From the NCBI RefSeq assembly GCF_000815465.1, contig NZ_JSWE01000058.1:62001-126000 (forward strand): DNA of 64,000 nt, written 5' to 3'. This DNA comes from Candidatus Jidaibacter acanthamoeba (GTDB lineage: Bacteria > Pseudomonadota > Alphaproteobacteria > Rickettsiales > Midichloriaceae). Shown here in pieces: positions 19,351 to 27,735 of this stretch. Within the stretch, counting starts at the first letter, position 1. Every line of letters starts with the position of its first letter. Below the pieces are notes generated by a model, which worked only from the letters and a program-made list of their open reading frames with translations, searched no databases and was not told the origin of the DNA. The position numbers and the translations under genes were made by a program.

Positions 19351-20535
19351 TTACTGATAAGGTACCTTGAGTGCATCGATTCCCGGTAAACTTCCGCTTT
19401 CCAAATATTCTAAAAATGCTCCCCCTGCAGTAGAAATATAACTCATCGAGCTTGCAGTGCCGGACTTCTCAACTGCTGCAACCACGTCACCTCCGCCGAC
19501 AATACTTTTAAGTTTATTAGCTTTAGTAAGCTTTGCTATAAACCTTGCAATAAAGAAGGTTGAAGTTGAAAACTTCTCATCCTCAAATAACCCGAGCGGA
19601 CCGTTCCATAGTACAACTTTAGAAGAGGAGAGAATATTACATATATCTATGACTGAGGTTGTACCGATGTCAAATATCTGCGATGAGGGTTTTAGTTGAT
19701 CAGTATCTAATACCTCTATTTCAGACGATACTGCATCTTTAACCACATAATCATCAGGTATAAAAATTTTTGCTTTATAAGTTTTATTGAAAAAATCTCG
19801 TGCTTCATTTATGAAATCCTCTTCGAAGTATGATTTTCCAACCTCACCGCCTTGCGCCTTAATAAATGTATTAGCCATTGCGCCGGCAATAATTAGGTAA
19901 TCTACTTTATCAGCTAGGAAGCTAAGGATTTTAAACTTAGTAGATACTTTTTTGCCGCCTACTATAGCAACACTCGGTGCGGCTTTAGAATTTAATACAA
20001 GGTTTAAGTTACTAATCTCCTCTTCCATCAACAATCCGGCATATGAAGGAAGAAAACGGGTAATACCCGTTATTGACGCATGAGCACGGTGTGAGCAGGA
20101 AAAAGCGTCATTTACGTATAGGTCGGCAAGAGAAGCCAGTTTTTCGGCGAACTTAATATCATTATTTTCTTCCTCATTGTAAAACCTTAGGTTTTCCAGA
20201 AGTAATATATCTTCTGCCGCCGAACGGTTAATCTCATTTTCTACTTTATTGCCTATGCAGTCATCAATAGATTTTATTTTACAACTTATATGCTTTTCCA
20301 AAGCAGGTACAATATTTTTTAAAGACATTTCAGGAATAAACTTTCCTTCAGGCCTTGCAAAGTGCGAGGCAAGTATAATAATTGCACCCTTAGAACGTAA
20401 AAAATTAATCGTCGGAATAAGTCGGATGATTCTGGTATCATCTATAACTTTGTTGCCAACGATGGGAACATTTAAATCAGCCCTTAAAAAAACTTTTTTA
20501 CCTGAGAGATCAAGATTATCACGAATATTTTTCAT
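19351..20535 (-). CDS. pgk: Phosphoglycerate kinase
   Basis: This 394-aa monomeric kinase interconverts 1,3-bisphosphoglycerate plus ADP and 3-phosphoglycerate plus ATP. The N-terminal substrate domain has FLRADLNVPI and DDTRIIRLIPTI, and the hinge and nucleotide domain has SVAIVGGKKVSTK. WNGPLGLFE and GGGDVVAAVEKSG lie near the C-terminus. Its ATG overlaps the gap stop by 4 bp, forming a gap-pgk operon. Length and motifs are normal. Confidence 0.95.
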   Translation of the reverse strand: MKNIRDNLDLSGKKVFLRADLNVPIVGNKVIDDTRIIRLIPTINFLRSKGAIIILASHFARPEGKFIPEMSLKNIVPALEKHISCKIKSIDDCIGNKVENEINRSAAEDILLLENLRFYNEEENNDIKFAEKLASLADLYVNDAFSCSHRAHASITGITRFLPSYAGLLMEEEISNLNLVLNSKAAPSVAIVGGKKVSTKFKILSFLADKVDYLIIAGAMANTFIKAQGGEVGKSYFEEDFINEARDFFNKTYKAKIFIPDDYVVKDAVSSEIEVLDTDQLKPSSQIFDIGTTSVIDICNILSSSKVVLWNGPLGLFEDEKFSTSTFFIARFIAKLTKANKLKSIVGGGDVVAAVEKSGTASSMSYISTAGGAFLEYLESGSLPGIDALKVPYQ

Positions 20536-21545
20536 TTAAGGGATCCAAATAAAGCTGCAACATCCAGCATACGGTTTGAGAAGCCCCATTCATTATCATA
20601 CCAGGAAGCAACCCGACAAAAATTGTTGTTAACCACTTTAGTTTGTGTTAAGTCAAATATTGAACTTTTGGTATTATGGTTAAAATCCACTGAAACTAGT
20701 TCTTCGGCGGTGTAATCTAGAACTAATCCGATATGCCCTTTACAAGCTTCCTTAATAGTCTCATTTATTTCATTCGCGGATGTATTATTGCGTGAAACAA
20801 ACTTAAGATCAACCATTGAGACATTAGGAGTCGGTACCCTAATTGCAGTTCCATCAAGTTTACCGTTTAGTTCAGGTAGAACTAAACCTAAAGCCTTAGC
20901 AGCACCGGTTGAAGTCGGAATCATGGAAAGTGCACAAGCTCTTGCTCTTCGTTTATCTTTATGGATACTGTCTAAAACATTTTGATCGTTGGTATAAGAA
21001 TGAATAGTGGTCATGAACCCGCTTTCTATACCGATAAAGTCATTAAGTACCTTAGCCACGGGAGCTAAGCAGTTTGTTGTGCATGAGCCGATAGAGATCA
21101 CCTTATCATGGCTTGTTAAAATATGTTCATTAACCCCATATACTATTGTTTTATCAGCATCATCGCAAGGAGCGGATACTATAACTTTTTTAGCTCCCGA
21201 AGCAATATGCTTGGCTGCAGCTTCCCGCTTAGTGAATACTCCTGAGCACTCCATAACGATATCAACATTATATTTATCCCAAACAATTTTTGCCGGATCC
21301 GTTTCTAATAAAATAGGAATTTCTCTGTGCCCGATTTTAATAACAGTATCACTAATTTTTTCAACATTTCTAAGTGGGCCGTGGGTTGAATCGTATTTAA
21401 GTAAATGCAAATGCAAATCAATATCGCCCATCCCGGCATTGATTGCAACTATCTCGATATCTTTTCTTTCATCGGCAACCAGTGCTCTTAATATGCACCT
21501 TCCTATCCTTCCGAAACCATTGATTGCAATCCTTGTTTGTGTCAT
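20532..21545 (-). CDS. gap: Glyceraldehyde-3-phosphate dehydrogenase, cofactor site of NADP type
   Basis: This 337-aa type I GAPDH has the Rossmann INGFGRIGR motif and the catalytic cysteine in SIGSCTTNCLAPVAK with a downstream histidine. NAD-specific enzymes have Asp at the end of beta-2 (the D32 position). Here the segment reads AINAGMGD, with Ala37 at that place. The Leu-Pro pair of the S-loop is also replaced (LDSIHKDKRRAR). These changes match the residues that set NAD versus NADP preference in type I GAPDH and resemble gluconeogenic GapB enzymes. It probably works in the gluconeogenic direction with pgk; cofactor use is inferred from sequence only. Confidence 0.93.
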   Translation of the reverse strand: MTQTRIAINGFGRIGRCILRALVADERKDIEIVAINAGMGDIDLHLHLLKYDSTHGPLRNVEKISDTVIKIGHREIPILLETDPAKIVWDKYNVDIVMECSGVFTKREAAAKHIASGAKKVIVSAPCDDADKTIVYGVNEHILTSHDKVISIGSCTTNCLAPVAKVLNDFIGIESGFMTTIHSYTNDQNVLDSIHKDKRRARACALSMIPTSTGAAKALGLVLPELNGKLDGTAIRVPTPNVSMVDLKFVSRNNTSANEINETIKEACKGHIGLVLDYTAEELVSVDFNHNTKSSIFDLTQTKVVNNNFCRVASWYDNEWGFSNRMLDVAALFGSLK

Positions 21546-21554
21546 ACTAACCCC

Positions 21555-21929
21555 TTAAAAAATAAAATATGAAATGAAAAAAATAAATATACTTAAAATT
21601 ATACTAATAAATAACGTTGAGTAAGAAGGAGCCAAATATTCAGTGGAAATTACTTCCTGAGGTTTCAATTTTAGGTTTTCATTTACCGGCTGAAGATACT
21701 CTTTTAACTCTAAAAGATTATTTATTTTTAATAATTGTGAATAAGACTTAAAATATCCTATGAAATATGCATGGGAAGGAAATTTATTTATCTCTCCTTG
21801 TTCGATCGCCTTAATGTAAGAAATCTTAATTTTTAACTTGTTGGCTATTTCTTGATAGGAAATGTTCATTTCTATGCGCTTGAGGCGTAGCTCTTCACAA
21901 AATTTTGCTAATTCATTGTTCTCAAACAT
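21555..21929 (-). CDS. RodZ-like helix-turn-helix membrane protein, short form
   Basis: The 124-aa protein has an HTH_25/Xre-like domain (residues 8-75, with MNISYQEIANKLKI and SYIKAIEQGEINKFP) as in the cytosolic part of RodZ. A short linker and one C-terminal membrane segment (about 103-123) follow. Full RodZ has a long periplasmic domain, which is missing here because the protein ends right after the membrane helix. RodZ couples MreB to the cell-wall elongation machine. A short form could still bind MreB, or it could be a small membrane-tethered regulator. Its ATG overlaps the upstream stop by one base. Confidence 0.7.
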   Translation of the reverse strand: MFENNELAKFCEELRLKRIEMNISYQEIANKLKIKISYIKAIEQGEINKFPSHAYFIGYFKSYSQLLKINNLLELKEYLQPVNENLKLKPQEVISTEYLAPSYSTLFISIILSIFIFFISYFIF

Positions 21930-22372
21930 TATTTCCCATAAAGTTCATTAGCTCTTGATACAAAAGCAGCTAACATTTTTTCACATGCCTTATTAAAAAA
22001 TATACCAATAATTTTTTGAAGTACAGTGGATTTAAAGCAAAAATCTATATTAAATTTAATTAAAGTTCCTTTACCCTTACTGCTTAATTCCCAAGTAGTG
22101 TTAAGATATTTAAACGGGCCTGATATTGTGCTTACTTCAATCTTTGCTCTACTCTTTTTAGGAGGAGCAAGTTTTACCTCACTTCTATAGCGTTCGGTCA
22201 AGTATTTGAAGCTAATTGATAGATCTGCTATAATTGTGTTATCAAACTTATCAATAACTTTGGCCTCACCGCACCAAGGTAAGAACTCAGGGTAACTTTC
22301 AATATCGGTAATTAAAGAATAAATTTGTTTAACGGAATGATCCGATAAGTATTCTTGGCTATGAATAGACAT
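21929..22372 (-). CDS. START-domain protein of the COQ10/RatA family
   Basis: At 147 aa this is a polyketide cyclase/START-fold protein of the COQ10/RatA type. Typical stretches are IYSLITDIESYPEFLPWCGEAKV, PFKYLNTTWEL and LIKFNIDFCFKS. In mitochondria and alphaproteobacteria this family binds ubiquinone-like lipids and supports respiration, and a gammaproteobacterial member, RatA, is described as a ribosome-binding toxin. I favour the quinone-lipid chaperone role here. It is coupled to the RodZ-like gene by a one-base TAATG overlap. Confidence 0.82.
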   Translation of the reverse strand: MSIHSQEYLSDHSVKQIYSLITDIESYPEFLPWCGEAKVIDKFDNTIIADLSISFKYLTERYRSEVKLAPPKKSRAKIEVSTISGPFKYLNTTWELSSKGKGTLIKFNIDFCFKSTVLQKIIGIFFNKACEKMLAAFVSRANELYGK

Positions 22373-22410
22373 AAAAATTTATTTTTATAAGCTAGATATA
22401 ATAGAACTTT

Positions 22411-23904
22411 TTAAAAATTCAACTCTTGGTTTTTTATAATAGTCACTCCATGCTTTGTTTTTTCCCAAAAGTGCAACTTGGTAAAAATCTGATACACAGC
22501 CAGCAAGCTCGCAATCGGCAGTAACAAAATATATAACGGATAAGACCACCAACAGCTTATAACTTTAAATTGAGCATTAGATTGCTTTATTTCAAAAGCG
22601 CTCCACATTATGCTTAATATACCCGTAATTAAAGATATTATATTTAAATACTTAAGAAAAATAATTTCAGAGGAATTGAGCGGAATTATATTCAAACTAA
22701 CCAAGTACATAACAATAAATGCAAGGGGTACTAATATATATAAAAAGTTACAAACTCCGAACATTAGGTTAAATGTTATAAAACCTTTTAAACCTAAAGT
22801 TCGAAAGAGCTGAGATGGGTTTCTCATATGGACAAAATAAGTTTGAATAAAACCTTTTATCCATCTTGAACGCTGTTTTAGCCAAGCTTTGAGAGTTATT
22901 GTTGCTTCTTCCTCCGTGAGAGTAGGTATCATCTTTACCTTAAAACCTGCTCTTGCACATTTTATTCCGAGGTCGGCATCTTCGGTAACATTATAAGAAT
23001 CCCAGCCGCCTAATTGTCTCAAATTGTTAGTTTTAAAGTGATTGCTGGTGCCGCCGAGAGGGATAGGTAGATTTAAGTGATCAAAAGCAGGTAATATCCT
23101 TTGAAATAAAATAGCATACTCTAAACTAAACATTTGAGTTAGCCAATTTTCCTTTAAATTATAATAGCTTAAAACCCCTTGGCAGCATACTAGATTAGAG
23201 CTATTGTTTTTAAAATTAGCTACAGCTTTTTTTAATTGTAAAGTTTCCGGTTTATCTTCCGCATCAAAGATTACTAAATATTCTCCTGTTATATGTTTAA
23301 GAGCATAATTACAAGCTTTCGGTTTGGTTTGAGGATAAGAATAAGGAACAATTAGGGGGGTAAAATAATTTTTAAGCTTAATTTGTTTTAAAGCCGTTTG
23401 AGTTTGTATATCGGTTTCTTCGAGTATAAGTAATATTTGTAATTTATCTTTCGGGTAGTCTAAATTTTCTAAATTATGTACTAATTGACTTATTACTTCC
23501 GATTCTTTAAAAAGCGGAACCAAAATAGTATACCTCGGTAATTCCTGCTCATTTAAGTTAAGTGTATTTAAACTAATAGGTATATTTTTTTTGCCGATTA
23601 AAATAATATAAACACGTAAAATAAGAATAAGAAAATATAGCAAATTGATTGCTAATAAAAAATAATAAGTAACCATACTTAAGTTGAAAATGCAAAAGAC
23701 TATAAGTGTTGCAAGAGTTACTGAGAAAAAGATTTTTTGTTTAAGAGAAAGGAAGATTTCAGCACTTTCCTCTTTGTTTATCAACTCTTCTAAAATATTA
23801 CCGCCGACAAAATTATAATCAAATACAGCAATGGCAGCATCTTTTAACATAGGTTGATCGCTATCAATATTATCATATTGATAATCGTGGGAGGTATTTT
23901 GCAT
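22411..23904 (-). CDS. Family 2 processive-type membrane glycosyltransferase
   Basis: This 497-aa inner-membrane synthase resembles BcsA/HAS/NodC-type enzymes. Two N-terminal membrane segments (about 55-95) precede a GT-A domain with LVPLFKES, the nucleotide-sugar FDAEDKPE motif, TEDADLGIKC, and the acceptor-site RSRWIKGF variant of QxxRW. Three or four C-terminal membrane segments follow (about 380-475). It likely makes or exports a beta-linked polysaccharide or a glycolipid. There is no PilZ domain. The next gene upstream, 13 bp away, encodes a predicted outer-membrane protein, so the two may form a synthesis/export pair. Confidence 0.82.
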   Translation of the reverse strand: MQNTSHDYQYDNIDSDQPMLKDAAIAVFDYNFVGGNILEELINKEESAEIFLSLKQKIFFSVTLATLIVFCIFNLSMVTYYFLLAINLLYFLILILRVYIILIGKKNIPISLNTLNLNEQELPRYTILVPLFKESEVISQLVHNLENLDYPKDKLQILLILEETDIQTQTALKQIKLKNYFTPLIVPYSYPQTKPKACNYALKHITGEYLVIFDAEDKPETLQLKKAVANFKNNSSNLVCCQGVLSYYNLKENWLTQMFSLEYAILFQRILPAFDHLNLPIPLGGTSNHFKTNNLRQLGGWDSYNVTEDADLGIKCARAGFKVKMIPTLTEEEATITLKAWLKQRSRWIKGFIQTYFVHMRNPSQLFRTLGLKGFITFNLMFGVCNFLYILVPLAFIVMYLVSLNIIPLNSSEIIFLKYLNIISLITGILSIMWSAFEIKQSNAQFKVISCWWSYPLYILLLPIASLLAVYQIFTKLHFWEKTKHGVTIIKNQELNF

Positions 23905-23917
23905 TAATTAAACTATT

Positions 23918-24895
23918 CTAAAAATTTTGATTAAATGAAACTACTAAGCTTGAGTTGTTATTATTCTTTCCATTAAAAGGATCAATAAACAAATCAAATT
24001 GAATTTCTTTCTTTTTAGAAATTAAACAAGCAACCCCAAGTTGTATTTTGTTGATATTCTTGGATTCCGTATATGTTAGGAACTTTTTTATTCTAGAGTT
24101 ATAAAAATTTTTATATTTTTGTAATATATCTAAATTTTCTAATAGATAGTCAGAGTTATTTAAGTAGGGTTTGAGCTGGTAATTTAGATTGTTAAATGTA
24201 TTATAAGATGCAGCAGTAAATGTCCATGTGTCGTTTGCTTTGAACCCGAATTTAATCACCAAGTCTGTCTCTATGCTTTTTTGCCTGGGATGGTATTTGC
24301 TTTCTATGCTCACTTCTTGGTAATTATTCTTAAATGTTTCATTGAGATAGAAACTTCTGCCGTAAGCAATACCTGTAGTTATGTGCCAATTCTTTGTATT
24401 AAACCTATCCCCCATGTTTGATATAATGTACTCTCCGGGGTTAACCATTGCGAAAACACTTGCAACTTCATCTCCTGAATTAAAAAACTTTTTATTTAAC
24501 CCAAATTTTGTGCTCATCTTTTGGTAACTTAAAGCAAATTTTTTTTCATATTTTTTGTTTTGAGAATCTACTTCTAACTTTATAGTATCTCGAATATCAC
24601 TGATATTAAGTTTAGCTTCTAAAGTAAAATTATTCTTCAAGCCGTACTCTACATAGTTTTCAAGAATTTTTTCTTTAGTCTTTATATTTATTTTTAATTG
24701 ATTGGAAAGGTCAATTTGTTCAGTAGTAGAACTTAACGTAGCAACATTTAAAATAACTTTTTGAGCTGTGTATACATCATCTTTTGCTTGAGGCCATGCC
24801 TTGGCATAAGCATAGTTTGGTCCTAAGCTTAAAAGTATTATCCAAAAATAAAAGGTTGTTTTATTTAGAGGAAAGTTTTTTAAGCTTACGAGCAT
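23918..24895 (-). CDS. Predicted outer-membrane beta-barrel protein, 325 aa
   Basis: I recognise no named family. The protein has a signal peptide (residues 1-32, ending YAYAKA) and alternating-residue strands. It ends in a terminal phenylalanine (VVSFNQNF), the signature of outer-membrane barrels recognised by the BAM complex. Many strands carry Asn/Lys turns. The ATG lies 35 bp inside the end of ccmC, giving coupled expression. Position directly before a GT2 polysaccharide synthase suggests a surface-glycan export or porin role; this is inference. Confidence 0.62.
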   Translation of the reverse strand: MLVSLKNFPLNKTTFYFWIILLSLGPNYAYAKAWPQAKDDVYTAQKVILNVATLSSTTEQIDLSNQLKINIKTKEKILENYVEYGLKNNFTLEAKLNISDIRDTIKLEVDSQNKKYEKKFALSYQKMSTKFGLNKKFFNSGDEVASVFAMVNPGEYIISNMGDRFNTKNWHITTGIAYGRSFYLNETFKNNYQEVSIESKYHPRQKSIETDLVIKFGFKANDTWTFTAASYNTFNNLNYQLKPYLNNSDYLLENLDILQKYKNFYNSRIKKFLTYTESKNINKIQLGVACLISKKKEIQFDLFIDPFNGKNNNNSSLVVSFNQNF

Positions 24896-25571
24896 ACAGT
24901 TCTGATTTAATTTCTATAATAACCATAAGAAAGGCAAAAGCTAAAAAGCCTAGGAAAATTGTAAGTAACGGATAAAGCATACTTTCATGGATGGTCGGGC
25001 TACCGAATCTTATGACACTTGCGCCTTGATGCAGTGTGTTCCATAAATAAACTGAGAATTTTATAATCGGGATATTAATTAGTCCGATTAATGCAAATAC
25101 CGCGCTGACCTTAGCTGCTCGCTGCTCATTTTCAAATGCATCCCTAATTAATATATAAGTTATATAAATAAAAAATAATATAAGCATTGAAGTGAGTCTC
25201 GCATCCCAAACCCACCAAGTTCCCCAAGCAGGTTTCCCCCATATTGAACCGGTAAGAAGGGTAATAAGAGTCATAAAACTTCCGACTCCGGCGAATGATT
25301 TAGAAATGATGTCATAAAACGGGTTGTGAAAAATAAGAAATAACATGCCGAACATAGAAAGACAGGCATAAAGCATAAGTGATAACCATGCGGCCGGAAC
25401 GTGTATATACATAATTTTAACCAGTTCCTTCTGTAAATAATCATCCGGGACAAATTTGAAAACCAGAAATAGTGCACAGGATGTCGTGCTGATAAAAATT
25501 ATAGCAAGTGAGTAAATTAATACCTTGAAATGCTGCTCAAATTTGCTTGGATTAAGCCAAAGTAAATTCAC
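24861..25571 (-). CDS. ccmC: Haem exporter/handling protein CcmC
   Basis: This 236-aa protein of cytochrome c maturation system I has six membrane segments. The tryptophan-rich WWD domain reads WGTWWVWDARLTS (about 124-136), and two haem-ligand histidines lie in MYIHVPAAW and LHQGASV. CcmC loads haem onto CcmE in the periplasm. The other ccm genes in the window, ccmD and ccmE, lie 16 kb away, a dispersed arrangement common in Rickettsiales. It overlaps the upstream OmpA-like gene by 4 bp and the downstream barrel gene by 35 bp. Confidence 0.95.
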   Translation of the reverse strand: MNLLWLNPSKFEQHFKVLIYSLAIIFISTTSCALFLVFKFVPDDYLQKELVKIMYIHVPAAWLSLMLYACLSMFGMLFLIFHNPFYDIISKSFAGVGSFMTLITLLTGSIWGKPAWGTWWVWDARLTSMLILFFIYITYILIRDAFENEQRAAKVSAVFALIGLINIPIIKFSVYLWNTLHQGASVIRFGSPTIHESMLYPLLTIFLGFLAFAFLMVIIEIKSELYARKLKKLSSK

Positions 25572-25942
25572 TTTCCAACCTGATAAATTTTAATTTTATT
25601 TTCTTTATTTGATTCCATATCTGAGATATTTATAGATATTTTTTCAATATCAGCTCCCTTGCTTAAGAAGCTTTTTCTAATTTCCATAGCTCGTTTTAAT
25701 GCGATTATTCTTAATTGAGGGAGTGGAGCATAATCTTTATAAGCACTGGCTTCTACCAATATATTAAAATTAGAATTTTTTTGCATATTGTTAGTAATTT
25801 CTGCAATTGAATCATTGTGCTCAATGGGTAGCTTTACCTCTAAGTTATTATATTCAATTTCAATTAATAATTTATCACTTGCATATAAGGTATAGGGAAT
25901 AAATATTATGGTAGCTAATAAAAGCCTAGTTATAAAGTGCAT
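25568..25942 (-). CDS. Small periplasmic OmpA-C-like protein
   Basis: The 124-aa protein has a signal peptide (residues 1-21) and then about 100 residues. The segment LRIIALKRAMEIRKSFLSKGADIEKISI (about 78-105) resembles the helix-strand part of OmpA-like peptidoglycan-binding domains. NILVEASA before it corresponds to the preceding strand. The domain looks minimal, and the usual NxxLSxxRA asparagine is not kept. It may tether to peptidoglycan weakly or not at all. Its last bases overlap the ccmC start by 4 bp. Confidence 0.6.
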   Translation of the reverse strand: MHFITRLLLATIIFIPYTLYASDKLLIEIEYNNLEVKLPIEHNDSIAEITNNMQKNSNFNILVEASAYKDYAPLPQLRIIALKRAMEIRKSFLSKGADIEKISINISDMESNKENKIKIYQVGK

Positions 25943-26153
25943 ATAAGTATTTTATTAAGATAAATTTTGTTAATAAAACTAGGGCTTATTTATAAAATAA
26001 AGATAAATACTTGTCTATCACATTTATAAATATTCTTTTTTTATAAATTTAAATTTAACCATAATATCTAAATTCGGTTTAGTTTAATTCAGAACTTGAT
26101 ATTAGAATAACAAGTTTGTAGTATATCAGCTAATAATTGACTAAGAGAAATTT

Positions 26154-27551
26154 GTGGCTCATATCTTAATTGTTGATGATGAAGCGGATATTAGAGAGTT
26201 AGTTGCTGATATTTTAAAAGATGAAGGATATCATCCGCTTTGTGCATCTTCAGCAAGTGAAACTATTCAATGTTTTGAAAATAATGAGCTCCCGTCGGCG
26301 GTTGTCCTTGATATTTGGCTTGAAGGAAGTGAAATGGATGGGATCGGCATATTAAAATATATTAAAAGTAATCATCCTACTATCCCTGTAATTATGATTA
26401 GCGGTCATGGCAATATTGAAACCGCAGTGCAAACTATTAGGCATGGGGCTTATGATTTTATCGAAAAGCCGTTTAAGGCTGAAAAATTAATTATAATGGT
26501 AAATAGAGCAATTGAAGCTTCACGACTAGCTCAAGAAAATAAAGTTTTAAAATCCCAGGAAAAACTTGTCGGGGAACTAATCGGAACTTCTAAAGCAATT
26601 CAGCAGCTGAAGACCGCGGCATTAATGGCAGCGCCGTCAAACAGCAGAATTATAATTACGGGTGAGCCGGGAAGCGGGAAAGAAGTTTTAGCGCGTCTTA
26701 TTCATGATAGTTCAAAAAGAGCTAAGAAACCTTTTTGTATTTTGCATGCTTCAAATCTTTCCGAAGAACAGCTCGAAGTTGAGTTATTCGGTACGGAAAA
26801 TAAAAATATGAAGAAAGCGGGTTTACTTGAAAAAGCCGACCATGGTACGCTTTATATTGATGAAATATCGGAAATGCCGGTTGCTACCCAAGGTAAGTTA
26901 CTCAAATTTTTACAAACTCAAACTTTTCAAAAAATAGGAGGCAGTAAAGATCTTAAGCCTGATGTAAGGATTATAGCTGCTTCAAGCAAAAATTTAGAAG
27001 AAGAGATATCATCCGGAAAATTTAATCAAAGTTTATATTATAGATTGAATGTTGTGCCTCTTAAGGTTCCTCCTCTTACTGAACGTAAAGAAGATATTAA
27101 ACATATTGCGGAACATTTCCTAAAAAGCTTTTCACAAAGCTTAGGAGTTCCCTATAAAACTCTTACCCAAGAAGCACTTACTCTTATGAGTGCATATGAT
27201 TGGCCGGGGAATTTAAGGCAGTTAAGTAATGTTGTAGAGTGGCTCTATATCATGACTCCTGACAATGTAAAAGAGATTACAGCTGATATATTGCCTCAAG
27301 AAGTTGTGCAGGCGGTAAATGGTAAGCATAAAAACTTAAATCCCGTTAACAGTGATATTCTTTCTAAAGAGCTTAAGAAAGCGCGAGAGCTGTTTGAGAA
27401 AGAGTATCTATATGCGCAGCTGAACAGGTTCTCGTGGAATATATCTAAAACTGCGGATTTTATCGGGATGGATAGAACAGCGCTTCATAGAAAAATTAAA
27501 TCTCTGAATATAAAAATGTCACTTCCTGTTGAAGATGAAAGTGAGGAATAA
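26154..27551 (+). CDS. ntrX: NtrX-type response regulator without the GAFTGA loop
   Basis: The 465-aa protein starts at GTG 26154 with AGAGA upstream. Domains are a receiver (Asp53 in AVVLDIWL, with acidic residues at DDEAD and Lys in EKPF), an AAA+ domain with Walker A GEPGSGKE and Walker B TLYIDEIS, and a C-terminal Fis-type helix-turn-helix (WNISKTADFIGMDRTALHRK). Where sigma54 activators have GAFTGA, this protein reads TENKNMKKAGLLEKA, so it probably cannot engage sigma54. That is a known trait of NtrX in several alphaproteobacteria. The cognate NtrY-type kinase is not in the window. NtrYX responds to redox, nitrogen or envelope cues. Confidence 0.88.
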   Translation: MAHILIVDDEADIRELVADILKDEGYHPLCASSASETIQCFENNELPSAVVLDIWLEGSEMDGIGILKYIKSNHPTIPVIMISGHGNIETAVQTIRHGAYDFIEKPFKAEKLIIMVNRAIEASRLAQENKVLKSQEKLVGELIGTSKAIQQLKTAALMAAPSNSRIIITGEPGSGKEVLARLIHDSSKRAKKPFCILHASNLSEEQLEVELFGTENKNMKKAGLLEKADHGTLYIDEISEMPVATQGKLLKFLQTQTFQKIGGSKDLKPDVRIIAASSKNLEEEISSGKFNQSLYYRLNVVPLKVPPLTERKEDIKHIAEHFLKSFSQSLGVPYKTLTQEALTLMSAYDWPGNLRQLSNVVEWLYIMTPDNVKEITADILPQEVVQAVNGKHKNLNPVNSDILSKELKKARELFEKEYLYAQLNRFSWNISKTADFIGMDRTALHRKIKSLNIKMSLPVEDESEE

Positions 27552-27654
27552 CTGACTTCCGAAAGTATATAATAAATTAAGCTATAGATTTGGTAACAAA
27601 TATTTTTAGCCTCTTGGTTATATAAAAACAGTATAATCATTTAATAATTGTTAT

Positions 27655-27697
27655 GAGCGCTACCCCTCTAGAGGGGAGGCAGAGGGGCGCTTTTTTT
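27655..27697 (+). terminator. Rho-independent terminator after ntrX
   Basis: AGCG and CCCCTCT (from 27656) pair with AGAGGGG and CGCT (to 27691), with a small bulge, followed by seven T residues (27691-27697). It lies 104 bp after the ntrX stop and before the convergent hypothetical gene. An alternative inner hairpin CCCCTCTAGAGGGG also exists. Confidence 0.7.
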
Positions 27698-27735
27698 ATT
27701 TGTCGGGTTTATTTTCAGATATACGTGTGTAATAA

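Noticed and set aside
21007-21558. 183-aa plus-strand open frame
   Set aside because: It is antisense to the GAPDH gene, which is well supported; the frame is a codon-bias shadow.
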